A stretch of 64,000 nt of DNA. Origin: Paraconexibacter antarcticus (GTDB lineage Bacteria; Actinomycetota; Thermoleophilia; Solirubrobacterales; Solirubrobacteraceae). Location of the stretch: positions 248,001 to 312,000 of the forward strand of contig NZ_CP098502.1 in NCBI RefSeq assembly GCF_024220175.1, written 5' to 3'. The notes below the pieces were generated by a model, which saw only the letters and a program-made list of their open reading frames with translations, made no database searches and was not told the DNA's origin. Positions within the stretch are counted from its first letter, which is position 1; every line of letters begins with the position of its first letter. The position numbers and the translations under genes are program-made. Below, piece after piece: positions 32,833 through 42,030 of the stretch.

Positions 32833-34344
32833 ATGAATGCAGCCCAGGCCCGCTCCCTCGCGGTGATCTGCACCGCGACGTTCATGCTGCTGCTCGACAT
32901 CACCATCGTGAACGTCGCGCTGCCGGACATCGCGACCTCGCTGAAGAGCTCCTTCAGCGACCTGCAATGGGTCGTCGACGCGTACGCCCTCAGCCTGGCC
33001 GCGTTCCTCCTCACCGCCGGCTCGCTCGCCGACCTCTTCGGCCGCAAGCGCATCTTCACGATCGGCCTCGCGATCTTCACCGGGGCCTCGCTGCTCTGCG
33101 GGCTCGCCTCCTCGCCGCTCGTCCTCGAGCTCGCCCGGGCGCTGCAGGGCATCGGCGGCGCCGCGATGTTCGCGACCTCGCTCGCCCTCCTCGGCGCGAC
33201 CTTCCAGGGGCCGCAGCGCGGGACGGCGTTCGGCATCTGGGGGGCGACGACCGGCGCCGCCGTCGCCATCGGCCCGCTCGTCGGCGGCCTGCTCACCGAG
33301 CACGTCTCATGGGAGTCGATCTTCTTCATCAACGTCCCGATCGGCCTGCTCGCGATCTTGGCGTCGACCCGTGTCCTCGAGGAGTCGACCGGCCCGGCCT
33401 CGCGCCTGGACGTGCCGGGCGTCATCACGTTCTCGGGCGGTCTCTTCCTCCTCATCTTCTCGCTCGTGCGCGGGAACGCCGAGGGCTGGGGGAGCCCGCT
33501 CATCGTCGGCTTCCTCGTCGGGGCGGCCGTGCTCCTGCCGCTCTTCGTCCTCGTCGAGCGCCGCAGCCCCCATCCGATGCTCGACCTGCAGCTCTTCCGC
33601 AAGCCGGCCTTCACCGGCGCCGCGGTCGCCGCGTTCGTCCTCTCCTCGGGGATGTTCGCGATGTTCCTGTACCTCACGCTCTACATCCAGAACGCGCTGC
33701 ACTTCAAGCCGCTCGACGCCGGGCTGCGCTTCCTCCCCATCACGCTGCTCTCGTTCTCCGCTGCGCCGATCGCGGGCAAGCTCTCCGCGCGGATCCCGGT
33801 CCGCTACCTCCTCGGCGGTGGCCTCGCCCTCGTCGGGACGGGCCTCCTGCTCATGACGGGGCTCGACGCCGGCTCGAAGTGGACCGCGCTGCTGCCCGGG
33901 TTCATCGTCGCGGGCGTCGGGATCGGGATGGTGAACCCCGCGCTCGCCTCCACGGCGATCGGCGTCGTCGACCCGCGCCGCGCCGGGATGGCCTCCGGCA
34001 TCAACAACACCTTCCGCCAGGTCGGCGTCGCGACCGGGATCGCCGGGCTCGGCGCGATCTTCCAGGCGACCCTGCAGCACAAGCTCCCCGGCGGACCGCC
34101 CGGGGAGGTCCTCGCCGCCGGTGACCCGCGCGTCCTCGGGCCCGGGCAGGCGACGCGCTTCCTCACCGCCTACTCGTCCGCGCTGAACGAGCTGCTGCTC
34201 GTCGGCGGGCTCGTCTCGCTCGCCGGCGCCGTCATCGCGTTCGTCCTCGTGCGGCCGCAGGACTTCGTCGCCCACGGCGCGCCCGCGGGTCCGCCGGCCG
34301 CGCGGCCCGAGACGTCCGAGGCAGGCGTCGGGGTCGCGGGGTAG
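32833..34344 (+). CDS. MFS drug transporter, DHA2 (14-helix) type
   Basis: A 503-residue major facilitator. Family marks are FMLLLDITIVNVALPDIATS (motif D1 of DHA2), ALSLAAFLLTAGSLADLFGR with GRKRIF (motif A) and RALQGIGGAAMFATSLALLG, then motif C (FGIWGATTGAAVAIGPLVGG). Fourteen helices can be counted to the C-terminal VGGLVSLAGAVIAFVLV. It should export drugs or other hydrophobic compounds using the proton gradient. ATG 32833 fits the conserved start. It is divergent from the truncated HD gene and followed by a hydrolase 14 bases later. Confidence 0.93.
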   Translation: MNAAQARSLAVICTATFMLLLDITIVNVALPDIATSLKSSFSDLQWVVDAYALSLAAFLLTAGSLADLFGRKRIFTIGLAIFTGASLLCGLASSPLVLELARALQGIGGAAMFATSLALLGATFQGPQRGTAFGIWGATTGAAVAIGPLVGGLLTEHVSWESIFFINVPIGLLAILASTRVLEESTGPASRLDVPGVITFSGGLFLLIFSLVRGNAEGWGSPLIVGFLVGAAVLLPLFVLVERRSPHPMLDLQLFRKPAFTGAAVAAFVLSSGMFAMFLYLTLYIQNALHFKPLDAGLRFLPITLLSFSAAPIAGKLSARIPVRYLLGGGLALVGTGLLLMTGLDAGSKWTALLPGFIVAGVGIGMVNPALASTAIGVVDPRRAGMASGINNTFRQVGVATGIAGLGAIFQATLQHKLPGGPPGEVLAAGDPRVLGPGQATRFLTAYSSALNELLLVGGLVSLAGAVIAFVLVRPQDFVAHGAPAGPPAARPETSEAGVGVAG

Positions 34345-34358
34345 AACACCGCAGCGAC

Positions 34359-35252
34359 ATGCAGGAGCCTCTCTTCGAGCACCGGCTGGACCTCGCGGGC
34401 TTCCAGACGCGCGCGCTCGAGCTCGAGGGCGAGGGGCCGCCGCTGCTGCTCCTCCACGGCTACGCCGACAGCGCCGACACGTGGCGCCTGCTCCTGCACC
34501 GCCTCGGCCGGCAGGGACGGCGCGCGCTCGCCGTCGACCTGCCGGGCTTCGGCACCGCGAGCCGCCTGGCCCGGGACGAGCTCGTCCTCCCCCAGCTCGA
34601 CCGGCTCGTCGCCGCCGCGGCGCGTCACCTCGCGGACGAGGCCGGGGCCCCGGTCGTCGTCGCCGGCAACTCGCTCGGCGGCTGCGCGGCCCTGCGCGCG
34701 GCGGCCGACCCGTCGCTCCCGATCGCCGCCGCCGTCCCGATCGCCCCCGCCGGCTTCGACCACGCGACGTGGCTGCGGACGATCGAGGCGCAGCCGGTCA
34801 TCCGGCACCTGCTCGGCGCGCCGCTCCCCGTCCCCGAGGTCGCCGTCCGCGCCGCCGTCGGCGAGGTGTTCCGCCAGCTCGCCTTCGCCCATCCGCGCGC
34901 CGCCTCCGGCGAGGTCATCGCGGCCTTCACCCAGCACCACCGCTCGCGCCGGGACCTGCGTCGCTACCTGGCGACCGGCAACCGGATGATGCCCGAGCTC
35001 CTGAACGAGCCGATCCCCTTCCACCGCATCGCCGTGCCGCTCATGCTCATCTGGGGGGACCGCGACCGGCTCGTCGGCCACCGCGGCGGCCGGCACCTGC
35101 TCGACGCCCGGCCCGACACCCGCTTCGAGCTGCTGCGCGACGTCGGCCACTGCCCGCAGCTCGAGGTCCCCGACCGGGTCCTGACCCTGCTCGACGACTT
35201 CGGGACGGGCGCCGCGAACCATGCGCGGAGCCCGCGCGCACGCACCGGCTGA
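34359..35252 (+). CDS. Alpha/beta hydrolase
   Basis: A 297-residue alpha/beta-fold hydrolase. LLLLHGYADSADTWRLLLHR holds the oxyanion-hole HG, VVVAGNSLGGCAALRAAADP the nucleophile elbow G-N-S-L-G-G, MLIWGDRDRLVGHRGGRHL the acid aspartate and LRDVGHCPQLEVPDRVLTL the catalytic histidine. All three catalytic residues are present. The substrate is unknown. It follows the MFS gene on the same strand with 14 bases between, probably one operon. Confidence 0.9.
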   Translation: MQEPLFEHRLDLAGFQTRALELEGEGPPLLLLHGYADSADTWRLLLHRLGRQGRRALAVDLPGFGTASRLARDELVLPQLDRLVAAAARHLADEAGAPVVVAGNSLGGCAALRAAADPSLPIAAAVPIAPAGFDHATWLRTIEAQPVIRHLLGAPLPVPEVAVRAAVGEVFRQLAFAHPRAASGEVIAAFTQHHRSRRDLRRYLATGNRMMPELLNEPIPFHRIAVPLMLIWGDRDRLVGHRGGRHLLDARPDTRFELLRDVGHCPQLEVPDRVLTLLDDFGTGAANHARSPRARTG

Positions 35253-35311
35253 GATCCGGCGCTGACAGCGCGCTTGCGCGCCCGCGGGGGGTGCCCTTCT
35301 ACCCTGGTGCG

Positions 35312-36343
35312 ATGCCCGCCCGCCGGATCGTCCTCGCCTGCGCCCTCTCGGGCGCCCTCATCGCGCCCGCCGCCGCGACGGCCCTCGCCGCGACGCCGAA
35401 GCCGACCCCCGCCCCCGCCCCGGCCCCCGCGCCCGCGGCCGCCGGGACCGTCCCGCCCGGCGTGACCGCCGGCGGCATCGACCTCGCCGGCCTCACCGCG
35501 CCGCTCGCCGCCGCGAAGCTGAACGGGGCGCTCGGCCCCCATCTCGCCCGGCCCGTCGCCTTCGACGTCGGCGGCAAGGTCTTCCGCCTCACGACGACGA
35601 CCGCGAAGTTCGCCTTCGACGCGGACGCCACCGCGGCCGCCGCGGTCGCCGCGTCGCAGAACACCGCCGTCCCGCTCGTCGTCACGCACGCGACGACGCC
35701 GGTGCGCGACTTCGTCACGCGCGTCGCCCGCGCCTCGCGCCGCGAGGCCCAGGACGCGACGCTGAAGATCGGCGTGCAGCAGATCCACGTGCACCGCTCG
35801 CGGTACGGCTACCGCGTCGACCAGGCCGCGGCCTACCGGCTCATCAACGCCGCGCTGAACGACGGCGCGGCCTCGCGCAAGCTCCACGTGAAGCTTCGCA
35901 AGGTCCGCGCGAAGGTCAACACGAACGACCTCGCTCGGCAGTACGCGACGATCCTCACCGTCGACAAGTCGACGCGCACGCTGCGCCTCTTCAAGCGCTT
36001 CAAGGTCGTCAAGACGTACAAGGTCGCGATCGGGCAGCCCGCCTACCCGACGCCCGAGGGCCTGTTCCACATCCAGAACAAGCAGATCAACCCGACGTGG
36101 TCGGTGCCGAACTCGCCGTGGGCCGGCGAGCTCGCCGGGACGACGGTGCAGGGCGGCAGCGCGCAGAACCCGCTGAAGGCGCGCTGGATGGGCGTCACCG
36201 ACGGGGTCGGCTTCCACGGCACCGGCGAGGACTACTCCGTCGGGCAGGCCGCCTCGCACGGCTGCATGCGCATGCACGTCGCCGACATCATCGCGCTCTA
36301 CCCGCGCGTGCCCGTCGGGACGCCCGTGCTGATCGCGCCGTAG
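35312..36343 (+). CDS. L,D-transpeptidase (YkuD) with repeat-type N-domain
   Basis: A 343-residue exported enzyme. It has a signal peptide (RRIVLACALSGALIAPAAAT), a proline-alanine linker at residues 30-46, a peptidoglycan-binding YkuD-associated region (TTTTAKFAFDADATAAAAVA and VQQIHVHRSRYGYRVDQAAA), and a C-terminal YkuD domain with VGFHGTGEDYSVGQAASHGC then MRMHVADIIALYPRVP. The S-H-G-C-M-R motif contains the catalytic cysteine. It crosslinks peptidoglycan stem peptides outside the membrane. Its 3' end overlaps the convergent YbhN-like gene by 46 bases. Start ATG 35312. Confidence 0.92.
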   Translation: MPARRIVLACALSGALIAPAAATALAATPKPTPAPAPAPAPAAAGTVPPGVTAGGIDLAGLTAPLAAAKLNGALGPHLARPVAFDVGGKVFRLTTTTAKFAFDADATAAAAVAASQNTAVPLVVTHATTPVRDFVTRVARASRREAQDATLKIGVQQIHVHRSRYGYRVDQAAAYRLINAALNDGAASRKLHVKLRKVRAKVNTNDLARQYATILTVDKSTRTLRLFKRFKVVKTYKVAIGQPAYPTPEGLFHIQNKQINPTWSVPNSPWAGELAGTTVQGGSAQNPLKARWMGVTDGVGFHGTGEDYSVGQAASHGCMRMHVADIIALYPRVPVGTPVLIAP

Positions 36344-37299
36344 CGGGAGGCCCGCAGGACCTTCCGCGGGTTGAGGGTCCCGAGCTGCCGCCACAGGATG
36401 ACGGTGGCGACGGCGAGCCCGCTGACCATCAGCACGCAGCCGACGCCGAACGTGAACGCGGTGATCTGCGCGATGTCGACCGCCTGGCCCGTCGTCTCCG
36501 CGAAGCCGTAGGAGAGCATCGCGAGGCGCAGCCCGGCGCTGGCCGGGGCGAGCGGGATGATCCGCCCGCCGCCCTGCGCGGCCATGACGAGGACGACGGT
36601 CGTGAGCGTCACCGGGAGCGCGAACGCCTCCATGAACGCCGCGAGCGATCCGAGCCTGATGAGCCGGCCGAGCGCCTGCCACGACGCGACGCCCCGGACG
36701 AAGCGGCGCGGGGTGCCGAAGATGACGAGCCCCTGGCGGAAGCGGTCGAGCAGCGTCGTCGCGCCCCGGCGGACCGTCCGCCCGACGAGCAGGAGCAGGG
36801 CGACGACGGCGAGCGTCGCGACCGACACGATGATCGGGTGGCGGATGACGAGCGTCACGTCGACGCTCGGGAGCTCACCGGTCGACGTCGGCACGGGGAG
36901 GAAGCCGCGCGCGAGCGCCCAGACGACGAGCGCGGTCCCGAAGAGCGTCTCGAAGACCGTCTCGGGGACGAACGTCCCGGCGAGCGTCGCGTAGCTCGAG
37001 CCCGGCACCTTCCGGTGCACGAGGCGGAGCTTCACGATGTCGCCGCCGCGGGCGGGGATGATCGCGTTCAGGCCCGAGCCCGCGAGGTACGCGCCGCAGG
37101 TGTCGCGCGCCCGCAGGCCGCTGTCGGGGTAGGTGGCGAGCAGGATCGTGTGCCACCCGCGCGTGCGGACCGCCTGGGCCGTGAGGTAGAGGGCGACGCC
37201 GAGCAGCAGCAGCCACGGGTTCACCTTCGCGGTGTCGCGGAGGATGAGGTTCGCGGCGTGCGCAGAGCTGCGCAGCAGATCGTTGATCGTGTTCAGCAT
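36298..37299 (-). CDS. YbhN/UPF0104-family membrane protein
   Basis: A 333-residue multi-helix protein of the lysylphosphatidylglycerol synthase TM (UPF0104) type. Typical segments are LLLLGVALYLTAQAVRTRGW, GSGLNAIIPARGGDIVKLRL (the conserved N-x-x-x-P-x-x-x-G-D motif), FVPETVFETLFGTALVVWAL and AAQGGGRIIPLAPASAGLRL. Members flip or otherwise handle lipids in the membrane; the soluble transferase domain of MprF is absent. The ATG has GAAGGGACG upstream. It is convergent with, and overlaps, the L,D-transpeptidase gene. Confidence 0.88.
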   Translation of the reverse strand: MLNTINDLLRSSAHAANLILRDTAKVNPWLLLLGVALYLTAQAVRTRGWHTILLATYPDSGLRARDTCGAYLAGSGLNAIIPARGGDIVKLRLVHRKVPGSSYATLAGTFVPETVFETLFGTALVVWALARGFLPVPTSTGELPSVDVTLVIRHPIIVSVATLAVVALLLLVGRTVRRGATTLLDRFRQGLVIFGTPRRFVRGVASWQALGRLIRLGSLAAFMEAFALPVTLTTVVLVMAAQGGGRIIPLAPASAGLRLAMLSYGFAETTGQAVDIAQITAFTFGVGCVLMVSGLAVATVILWRQLGTLNPRKVLRASRYGAISTGVPTGTRG

Positions 37300-37360
37300 C
37301 GGGCCGTCCCTTCAGGGTACGGCCGGTCGGGCCCCGGACTTGAGCGCTTCGCGGTCCTGT

Positions 37361-37609
37361 TCAGGAATCGTCGGGCCAGCGGCCGTGCTCGTCGAAGTAC
37401 GCGCGGGCCCGGTGCTCGTCGTCGCGCTCGCGGTCGCCGCTCACCCCGACGCGCCAGAGGAAGTTGATGAGCCAGATCGAGAGGCCCGCCCCGACGACGG
37501 CGGCGCCGCCCTCGAGGCCGTCCTCGCCGCCGCCGAACGCCATCAGCGCGATGCCCACCACGGTGACGACGGCGGGGAGCACGTAACGGATGACGCGCAG
37601 GCTCAACAT
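37361..37609 (-). CDS. Small membrane protein, 82 residues
   Basis: Starting at ATG 37607-37609 this gives two hydrophobic segments (IRYVLPAVVTVVGIALMAFG and AAVVGAGLSIWLINFLWRVG) and a charged tail ending AYFDEHGRWPDDS, a tail style I have seen in small actinobacterial membrane proteins. It lies upstream of the YbhN gene on the same strand with 61 bases between and is divergent from a MarR regulator. Function unknown. Confidence 0.75.
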   Translation of the reverse strand: MLSLRVIRYVLPAVVTVVGIALMAFGGGEDGLEGGAAVVGAGLSIWLINFLWRVGVSGDRERDDEHRARAYFDEHGRWPDDS

Positions 37610-37687
37610 CCTTCCATTGTCCACACACCGCAATCCTGTCCAGGATCCGTGGACGCAGACGCCTGTACGCGGTGTACGCTGGCCGCT

Positions 37688-38089
37688 GTGAACGCAGAAC
37701 GGGACGATGCGGCGATCGCGGCTCGGCTGCTGGCGGACGCCGTCCATACGGTCGCGGCGATCGCGCGCGACGCCGGTCTCTCGCTCGACGGCTACCTCGT
37801 GCTGCACGAGGCGGTCGCCGCGGGCGGCATCCGGCCCACGGTGCTCGGCCGTCTCCTCGGGCGTTCGAGCGGCAGCCTCACCCCGGTCCTCGACCGGCTC
37901 GCCGAGCTCGATCTCGCCCATCGCGTGACGAACCCGGAGGACCGCCGCAGCTCGCTCGTCGTCGCGACGGACGCGGGCGCGAAGATCGTCGCCGACGCGC
38001 GCGAGCGGCAGTCGGTCGCTCTGCGCATGATGACCTCCGCGCTCCCGCTCGACGTCCGCCGCGCGCTGATCGCCGAAGACGAGGGCTGA
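37688..38089 (+). CDS. MarR-family transcriptional regulator
   Basis: A 133-residue winged-helix regulator: GYLVLHEAVAAGGIRPTVLG, RLLGRSSGSLTPVLDRLAEL and AHRVTNPEDRRSSLVVATDA with the conserved D-R-R of the wing. GTG 37688 follows the spaced pair TGTACGC...GTGTACGC (the repeated TGTACGC at about 37660-37680 may be part of its own operator). It is divergent from a small membrane protein, and the next gene begins within 10 bases after its stop. Confidence 0.85.
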   Translation: MNAERDDAAIAARLLADAVHTVAAIARDAGLSLDGYLVLHEAVAAGGIRPTVLGRLLGRSSGSLTPVLDRLAELDLAHRVTNPEDRRSSLVVATDAGAKIVADARERQSVALRMMTSALPLDVRRALIAEDEG

Positions 38090-38093
38090 CGCC

Positions 38094-39074
38094 CTGCGGG
38101 GCCTCGCCGCTCGTGTCGTCGCCCCGGCGGCGGGTCTCGCCGCGGCGGTCGCCGTGCTCGGGGGCCTGGCCCCGGGCGTCGCCCTCGCGCAGGTGAAGGG
38201 GACGGTCCTCTCGCCGGATCGCACGACCGTCGCCGCGCGTGACGCGCCCGGCGGCAGGCTCGTCGTCCGCGTGAAGCACGGCAAGCGCCTGCGCATCACC
38301 TGCCAGACCTCGGGGAGGGTGGCGAACGGGCCGACCGGGCGCTCGAACATCTGGGACCGCGTCATCGTCGGGACCCGGCGCCTCTACGTCGCCGACGCGG
38401 TCCTGCGCACCCACGCGGCGCCCGGCGTCCTCGTCGCGAAGCTCTGCGGCGCGCCCGCGCTCGACCCGGCGCCGAACCCCGGCACGACGAGCGGCGCCTG
38501 CGGGATCATCTCGCCGGTCGCCCAGCTCCCGCCGTACCCCTCGCGCGCGACGTTCATCAGCGCGGCCGTGCCGGGGGCGCAGCAGTCCGCGCGGGAGACC
38601 GGCGTCCCGGCCTCGGTGACGCTCGCCCAGGCGATCCTCGAGACCGCGAGCGGGACGATCGCCGCCGGGGCGAACAACTACTTCGGGATCAAGGCGAGCG
38701 CGGTCGCCGGCGTGCCGGTCGGCGTCTACGGCTGGGGCGTCTACGGCGCCGGGTGCGTCCTGCGCAAGACCGGCGAGGTCATCAAGGGCCGGATGGTCAC
38801 GACGATCGGAGCCTTCCGCGCCTACCAGTCGCTCGAGGCCTCGATCCGGGACCACGGCGCCCGGCTGCTCGCGAACGACGTCTACCGGCCGGCGTTCGCC
38901 TACACGGACGACCCGGAGAAGTTCGCGCGCATCATCGCCCGCCACTACGCGACCGACCCGGCCTACGGGGACAAGGTCGTCGCCCTCATGCGCAGCGAGA
39001 AGCTGCAGCAGTACGACGTCGCGCCGACGGCCGCCCCGGGCGATCCGACCGGCGGCGCCTCGCCCGGCCGGTAG
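38094..39074 (+). CDS. Exported glucosaminidase-type peptidoglycan hydrolase
   Basis: The C-terminal part is a mannosyl-glycoprotein endo-N-acetylglucosaminidase domain (FISAAVPGAQQSARETGVPA, SVTLAQAILETASGTIAAGA with the catalytic glutamate, then NNYFGIKASAVAGVPVGVYG). The N-terminal half has an SH3-like segment (LVVRVKHGKRLRITCQTSG). No ATG or GTG gives a full signal peptide: GTG 38154 leaves only VLGGLAPGVALAQ. A CTG at 38094 behind GAGGG restores RGLAARVVAPAAGLAAAVAV as a proper signal, so I infer a CTG start overlapping the marR stop region. It would cut peptidoglycan outside the cell. Confidence 0.82.
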   Translation: MRGLAARVVAPAAGLAAAVAVLGGLAPGVALAQVKGTVLSPDRTTVAARDAPGGRLVVRVKHGKRLRITCQTSGRVANGPTGRSNIWDRVIVGTRRLYVADAVLRTHAAPGVLVAKLCGAPALDPAPNPGTTSGACGIISPVAQLPPYPSRATFISAAVPGAQQSARETGVPASVTLAQAILETASGTIAAGANNYFGIKASAVAGVPVGVYGWGVYGAGCVLRKTGEVIKGRMVTTIGAFRAYQSLEASIRDHGARLLANDVYRPAFAYTDDPEKFARIIARHYATDPAYGDKVVALMRSEKLQQYDVAPTAAPGDPTGGASPGR

Positions 39075-39171
39075 CCCCGGTTCCCCCGCACGGGGGCCTC
39101 CTGCGGACGACGCGCCAACTACGATCAGGTGTGGCCCAGTAACCCCTGCTCCGACAGGCCGTACAGACACC

Positions 39172-40563
39172 ATGACCGATTCCGTCTCCGCCACCCCGCT
39201 GCGCGTCGCCATCGTCGGCGCGGGCCCGTCCGGGTTCTACGCCGCCGGCCAGCTCCTCGGCGACGGCTTCGAGGTGGACCTCTACGACGCGCTGCCGACC
39301 CCGTTCGGCCTCGTGCGCGCCGGCGTCGCCCCCGACCATCCGAACATCAAGGCCGTCACCCGCGTCTTCGAGAAGACGGCGAAGAAGGACGGCTTCCGCT
39401 TCTACGGCGGCATCACGCTCGGTCAGGACATCCGGCCGGCCGACCTCGAGTCGCGCTACCACGCCGTCGTCTACTCGTTCGGCACGTCCACCGACAACCG
39501 CCTCGGCATCCCGGGTGAGGACCTGCCCGGGTCGCACCCGGCCACCGAGTTCGTCGCCTGGTACAACGGCCATCCGACCTACGCCGACCACGACTACGAC
39601 CTCAGTTCGGAGCGCGTCATCGTCGTCGGCAACGGCAACGTCGCGATCGACGTGGCCCGGATGATCGTCCTGGCGGAGGAGGAGCTGACGCCGACCGACA
39701 CGGCCGACCACGCGATCCACAAGTTCACGGGCGGCGGGACGCAGGAGGTCATGCTGCTCGGCCGCCGCGGCCCGGCGCAGGCGGCGTTCACGAACCCGGA
39801 GCTGCTCGAGCTCGGGGAGCTCGCCCGGGCGGACGTCATCGTCGACCCGGCGTACCTCGAGCTCGACGAGGCCTCCGAGGCGTGGCTCGAGTCCGAGGAC
39901 GCCCACACGACGAACCGCAAGAACGTGGAGATCATGCGCGGCTACGCGGCGCGCGAGCCCGCGGGCAAGGAGCGCCGCGTCGTCCTCGAGTTCCTCTGGT
40001 CCCCGGTGGAGATCATCGGCACCGATCGGGTCGAGGGGCTGCGCGTCGTGCGCAACCGCATCGAGGCGGGCGAGAACGGCGCGCTGAAGGCCGTGTCGAC
40101 GGGGGAGGAGAAGGTCATCCCCTGCGGCATGGTCGTGCGGTCGATCGGCTACCGCGGCATCCCGATGGAGGGCATCCCGTTCGACGAGCGCCGCGGCCTC
40201 ATCCGCAACGAGGGGGGTCGCGTCGTCGAGGACGGCGGCTCGGTCCGCACCGGCGCCTACGCCGTCGGCTGGATCAAGCGCGGTCCCTCGGGCGTCATCG
40301 GCACGAACAAGAAGGACGCCGCCGACACCGTCGCGCGCATCCGCGAGGACGCCGAGGCCGGCCTGCTGAACGCCGACAGGCCGTCCGCGGACGAGGTCGA
40401 GGCGTTCCTCACCGACACCGTCGGCCGCTACTGCGACTGGCAGGGCTGGAAGGCGATCGACGCGCACGAGACCGCCGCCGGCGCCGAGCAGGGGCGCCCG
40501 CGCGTGAAGCTCGTCCGGGTCGATCACATGCACGACGTCGCGGGCAAGGCGCCCACCGGCTGA
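39172..40563 (+). CDS. fprA: Ferredoxin/adrenodoxin-type NADP reductase (FprA-like)
   Basis: A 463-residue FAD enzyme of the FprA/adrenodoxin-reductase family. FAD site: RVAIVGAGPSGFYAAGQLLG; then DALPTPFGLVRAGVAPDHPN and IKAVTRVFEKTA. NADP site: VIVVGNGNVAIDVARMIVLA. C-terminal FAD contact: GAYAVGWIKRGPSGVIGTNK. It moves electrons from NADPH to ferredoxin, for instance for cytochrome P450s. Length is normal. ATG 39172 lies well in front of the FAD motif. It is followed by two small-molecule genes on the same strand. Confidence 0.95.
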   Translation: MTDSVSATPLRVAIVGAGPSGFYAAGQLLGDGFEVDLYDALPTPFGLVRAGVAPDHPNIKAVTRVFEKTAKKDGFRFYGGITLGQDIRPADLESRYHAVVYSFGTSTDNRLGIPGEDLPGSHPATEFVAWYNGHPTYADHDYDLSSERVIVVGNGNVAIDVARMIVLAEEELTPTDTADHAIHKFTGGGTQEVMLLGRRGPAQAAFTNPELLELGELARADVIVDPAYLELDEASEAWLESEDAHTTNRKNVEIMRGYAAREPAGKERRVVLEFLWSPVEIIGTDRVEGLRVVRNRIEAGENGALKAVSTGEEKVIPCGMVVRSIGYRGIPMEGIPFDERRGLIRNEGGRVVEDGGSVRTGAYAVGWIKRGPSGVIGTNKKDAADTVARIREDAEAGLLNADRPSADEVEAFLTDTVGRYCDWQGWKAIDAHETAAGAEQGRPRVKLVRVDHMHDVAGKAPTG

Positions 40564-40608
40564 ACAGGCCGTTCGCGCGGGGCCCGGGAGCCATTACGCT
40601 CCCTGGCC

Positions 40609-41469
40609 ATGTCCGAGAACAGCCCCGCCCTGTACCGCGCCGGCCGCGGCGAGCCCGTCGTCCTGCTGCACGGCTTCACGGGAACCTGGGCGCACTGGCG
40701 CCCGGTGCTCGCGGACCTCGCCGCCCGGTACGAGGTCATCGCCCCGACGCTCGCCGGCCACGCCGGCGGGCCGCCGCTCGAGGTCTCCGAGCGCGCCGTC
40801 ATCCACGACGCGGCCGACCACCTCGAGCAGCACCTCGACGACCTCGGCGTCGGGACCGCGCACTTCGTCGGCAACTCGATGGGCGGGCTGCTGTCGCTCG
40901 AGCTCGCCAAGCGCGGCCGCGCCCGCAGTGTCGTCGCGTTCTCGCCCGGCGGCCTGTGGGATCCGAGCGGCCCCGAGGCCGACCGGATCGCCGCCTTCTT
41001 CACCCGCCAGATCAAGCTCACGAAGGCGACGATCGGCCAGGCGCCGCGCCTCGTCGCCCGCCCCGGCGCTCGCCGCGTGGCCTTCCGGGACATCATGCGC
41101 CACGGCGAGCTCGTCCCGGCCGCCGACGCCGTCGACCTCATGCGCACGTCGATCGAGTGCCGGGTCGTCGACGACGTCCTGCGCGCCCTGCGCAGCGGCC
41201 AGGCGCACATCGAGGGCCTCGAGCAGATCACCTCCCCGACCCGCATCGCCTGGGCCGAACGCGACCGCATCCTCCCGATGGCGACGCACTCGCCCCGGGC
41301 CCGCCGCGAGATCCCCGACGTCGACTACGTCGTCCTGCCCCGGGTCGGGCACGTGCCGATGTGGGACGACACGCGCCTCGTCGTGCGGACGATCACCGAG
41401 TTCGTCGACCGGTACGTCACCGGGGAGCCCGCGGCGGAGCACAAGACCCCGGCGGCCGCCGCGTCCTGA
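40609..41469 (+). CDS. Alpha/beta hydrolase
   Basis: A 286-residue alpha/beta-fold hydrolase: EPVVLLHGFTGTWAHWRPVL with the HGF oxyanion region, THFVGNSMGGLLSLELAKRG-like elbow (HFVGNSMGGLLSLELAK) with the nucleophile serine, TRIAWAERDRILPMATHSPR where glutamate or aspartate can act as the acid, and VLPRVGHVPMWDDTRLVVR with the histidine. The substrate is unknown. The stop overlaps the ATG of the SnoaL-like gene (TGATG), so the two are coupled. Confidence 0.9.
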   Translation: MSENSPALYRAGRGEPVVLLHGFTGTWAHWRPVLADLAARYEVIAPTLAGHAGGPPLEVSERAVIHDAADHLEQHLDDLGVGTAHFVGNSMGGLLSLELAKRGRARSVVAFSPGGLWDPSGPEADRIAAFFTRQIKLTKATIGQAPRLVARPGARRVAFRDIMRHGELVPAADAVDLMRTSIECRVVDDVLRALRSGQAHIEGLEQITSPTRIAWAERDRILPMATHSPRARREIPDVDYVVLPRVGHVPMWDDTRLVVRTITEFVDRYVTGEPAAEHKTPAAAAS

Positions 41470-41996
41470 TGGCGATCCTGGACCGCGGCGCGCTCGTCGC
41501 CGCGCGGGAGGCCGTCGTCCGCGAGCACATGGAGTCCGAGAACCGCCACGACTTCGACGCCACCCTCGGGACGTTCTCCCACCCGCGCTACGAGATCATC
41601 CCCACCGGGGACGTCTTCGACGGGACCGAGGCGGTGGCCGCGTACTTCGAGGAGTCGCGCCGTGCCTTTCCCGACCAGCGCAACGAGCTCATCGACCTCC
41701 ATCACGCGGACGACGCGACGATCGCCGAGTTCGACCTCCTCGGGACCCACCTCGGCAACTTCCGCGGCCTCCCGCCGACCGGTCGCGCGTTCACCTGCCG
41801 GACGCTCGCGATCTTCGTCTTCGCGCCGGGATCGGACCGGATCGTCTGCGAGCGCGTCTACTTCGACAGCGCGAGCATCCTGCGCCAGCTCGGGATCGCG
41901 AGCGACCCGCTGAGCCTCCAGGGCCGCCTCGGCGTCGTCATCGGCCATCCGCTGACGATCGGGCGGGCGGTGCTGCGGCAGGTGACGGGGCGGTAG
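41469..41996 (+). CDS. SnoaL-like polyketide-cyclase-type (ester cyclase) protein
   Basis: A 175-residue NTF2-fold protein: VVREHMESENRHDFDATLGT, FSHPRYEIIPTGDVFDGTEA, VAAYFEESRRAFPDQRNEL and TGRAFTCRTLAIFVFAPGSD. This matches the ester cyclase/SnoaL group, which includes polyketide cyclases and many uncharacterised members. ATG 41469 overlaps the stop of the hydrolase. The pair may act on the same substrate. Confidence 0.87.
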   Translation: MAILDRGALVAAREAVVREHMESENRHDFDATLGTFSHPRYEIIPTGDVFDGTEAVAAYFEESRRAFPDQRNELIDLHHADDATIAEFDLLGTHLGNFRGLPPTGRAFTCRTLAIFVFAPGSDRIVCERVYFDSASILRQLGIASDPLSLQGRLGVVIGHPLTIGRAVLRQVTGR

Positions 41997-42030
41997 GGCG
42001 GGCGGGGCCGGGGCGGGCGCGGGTGCGGGC

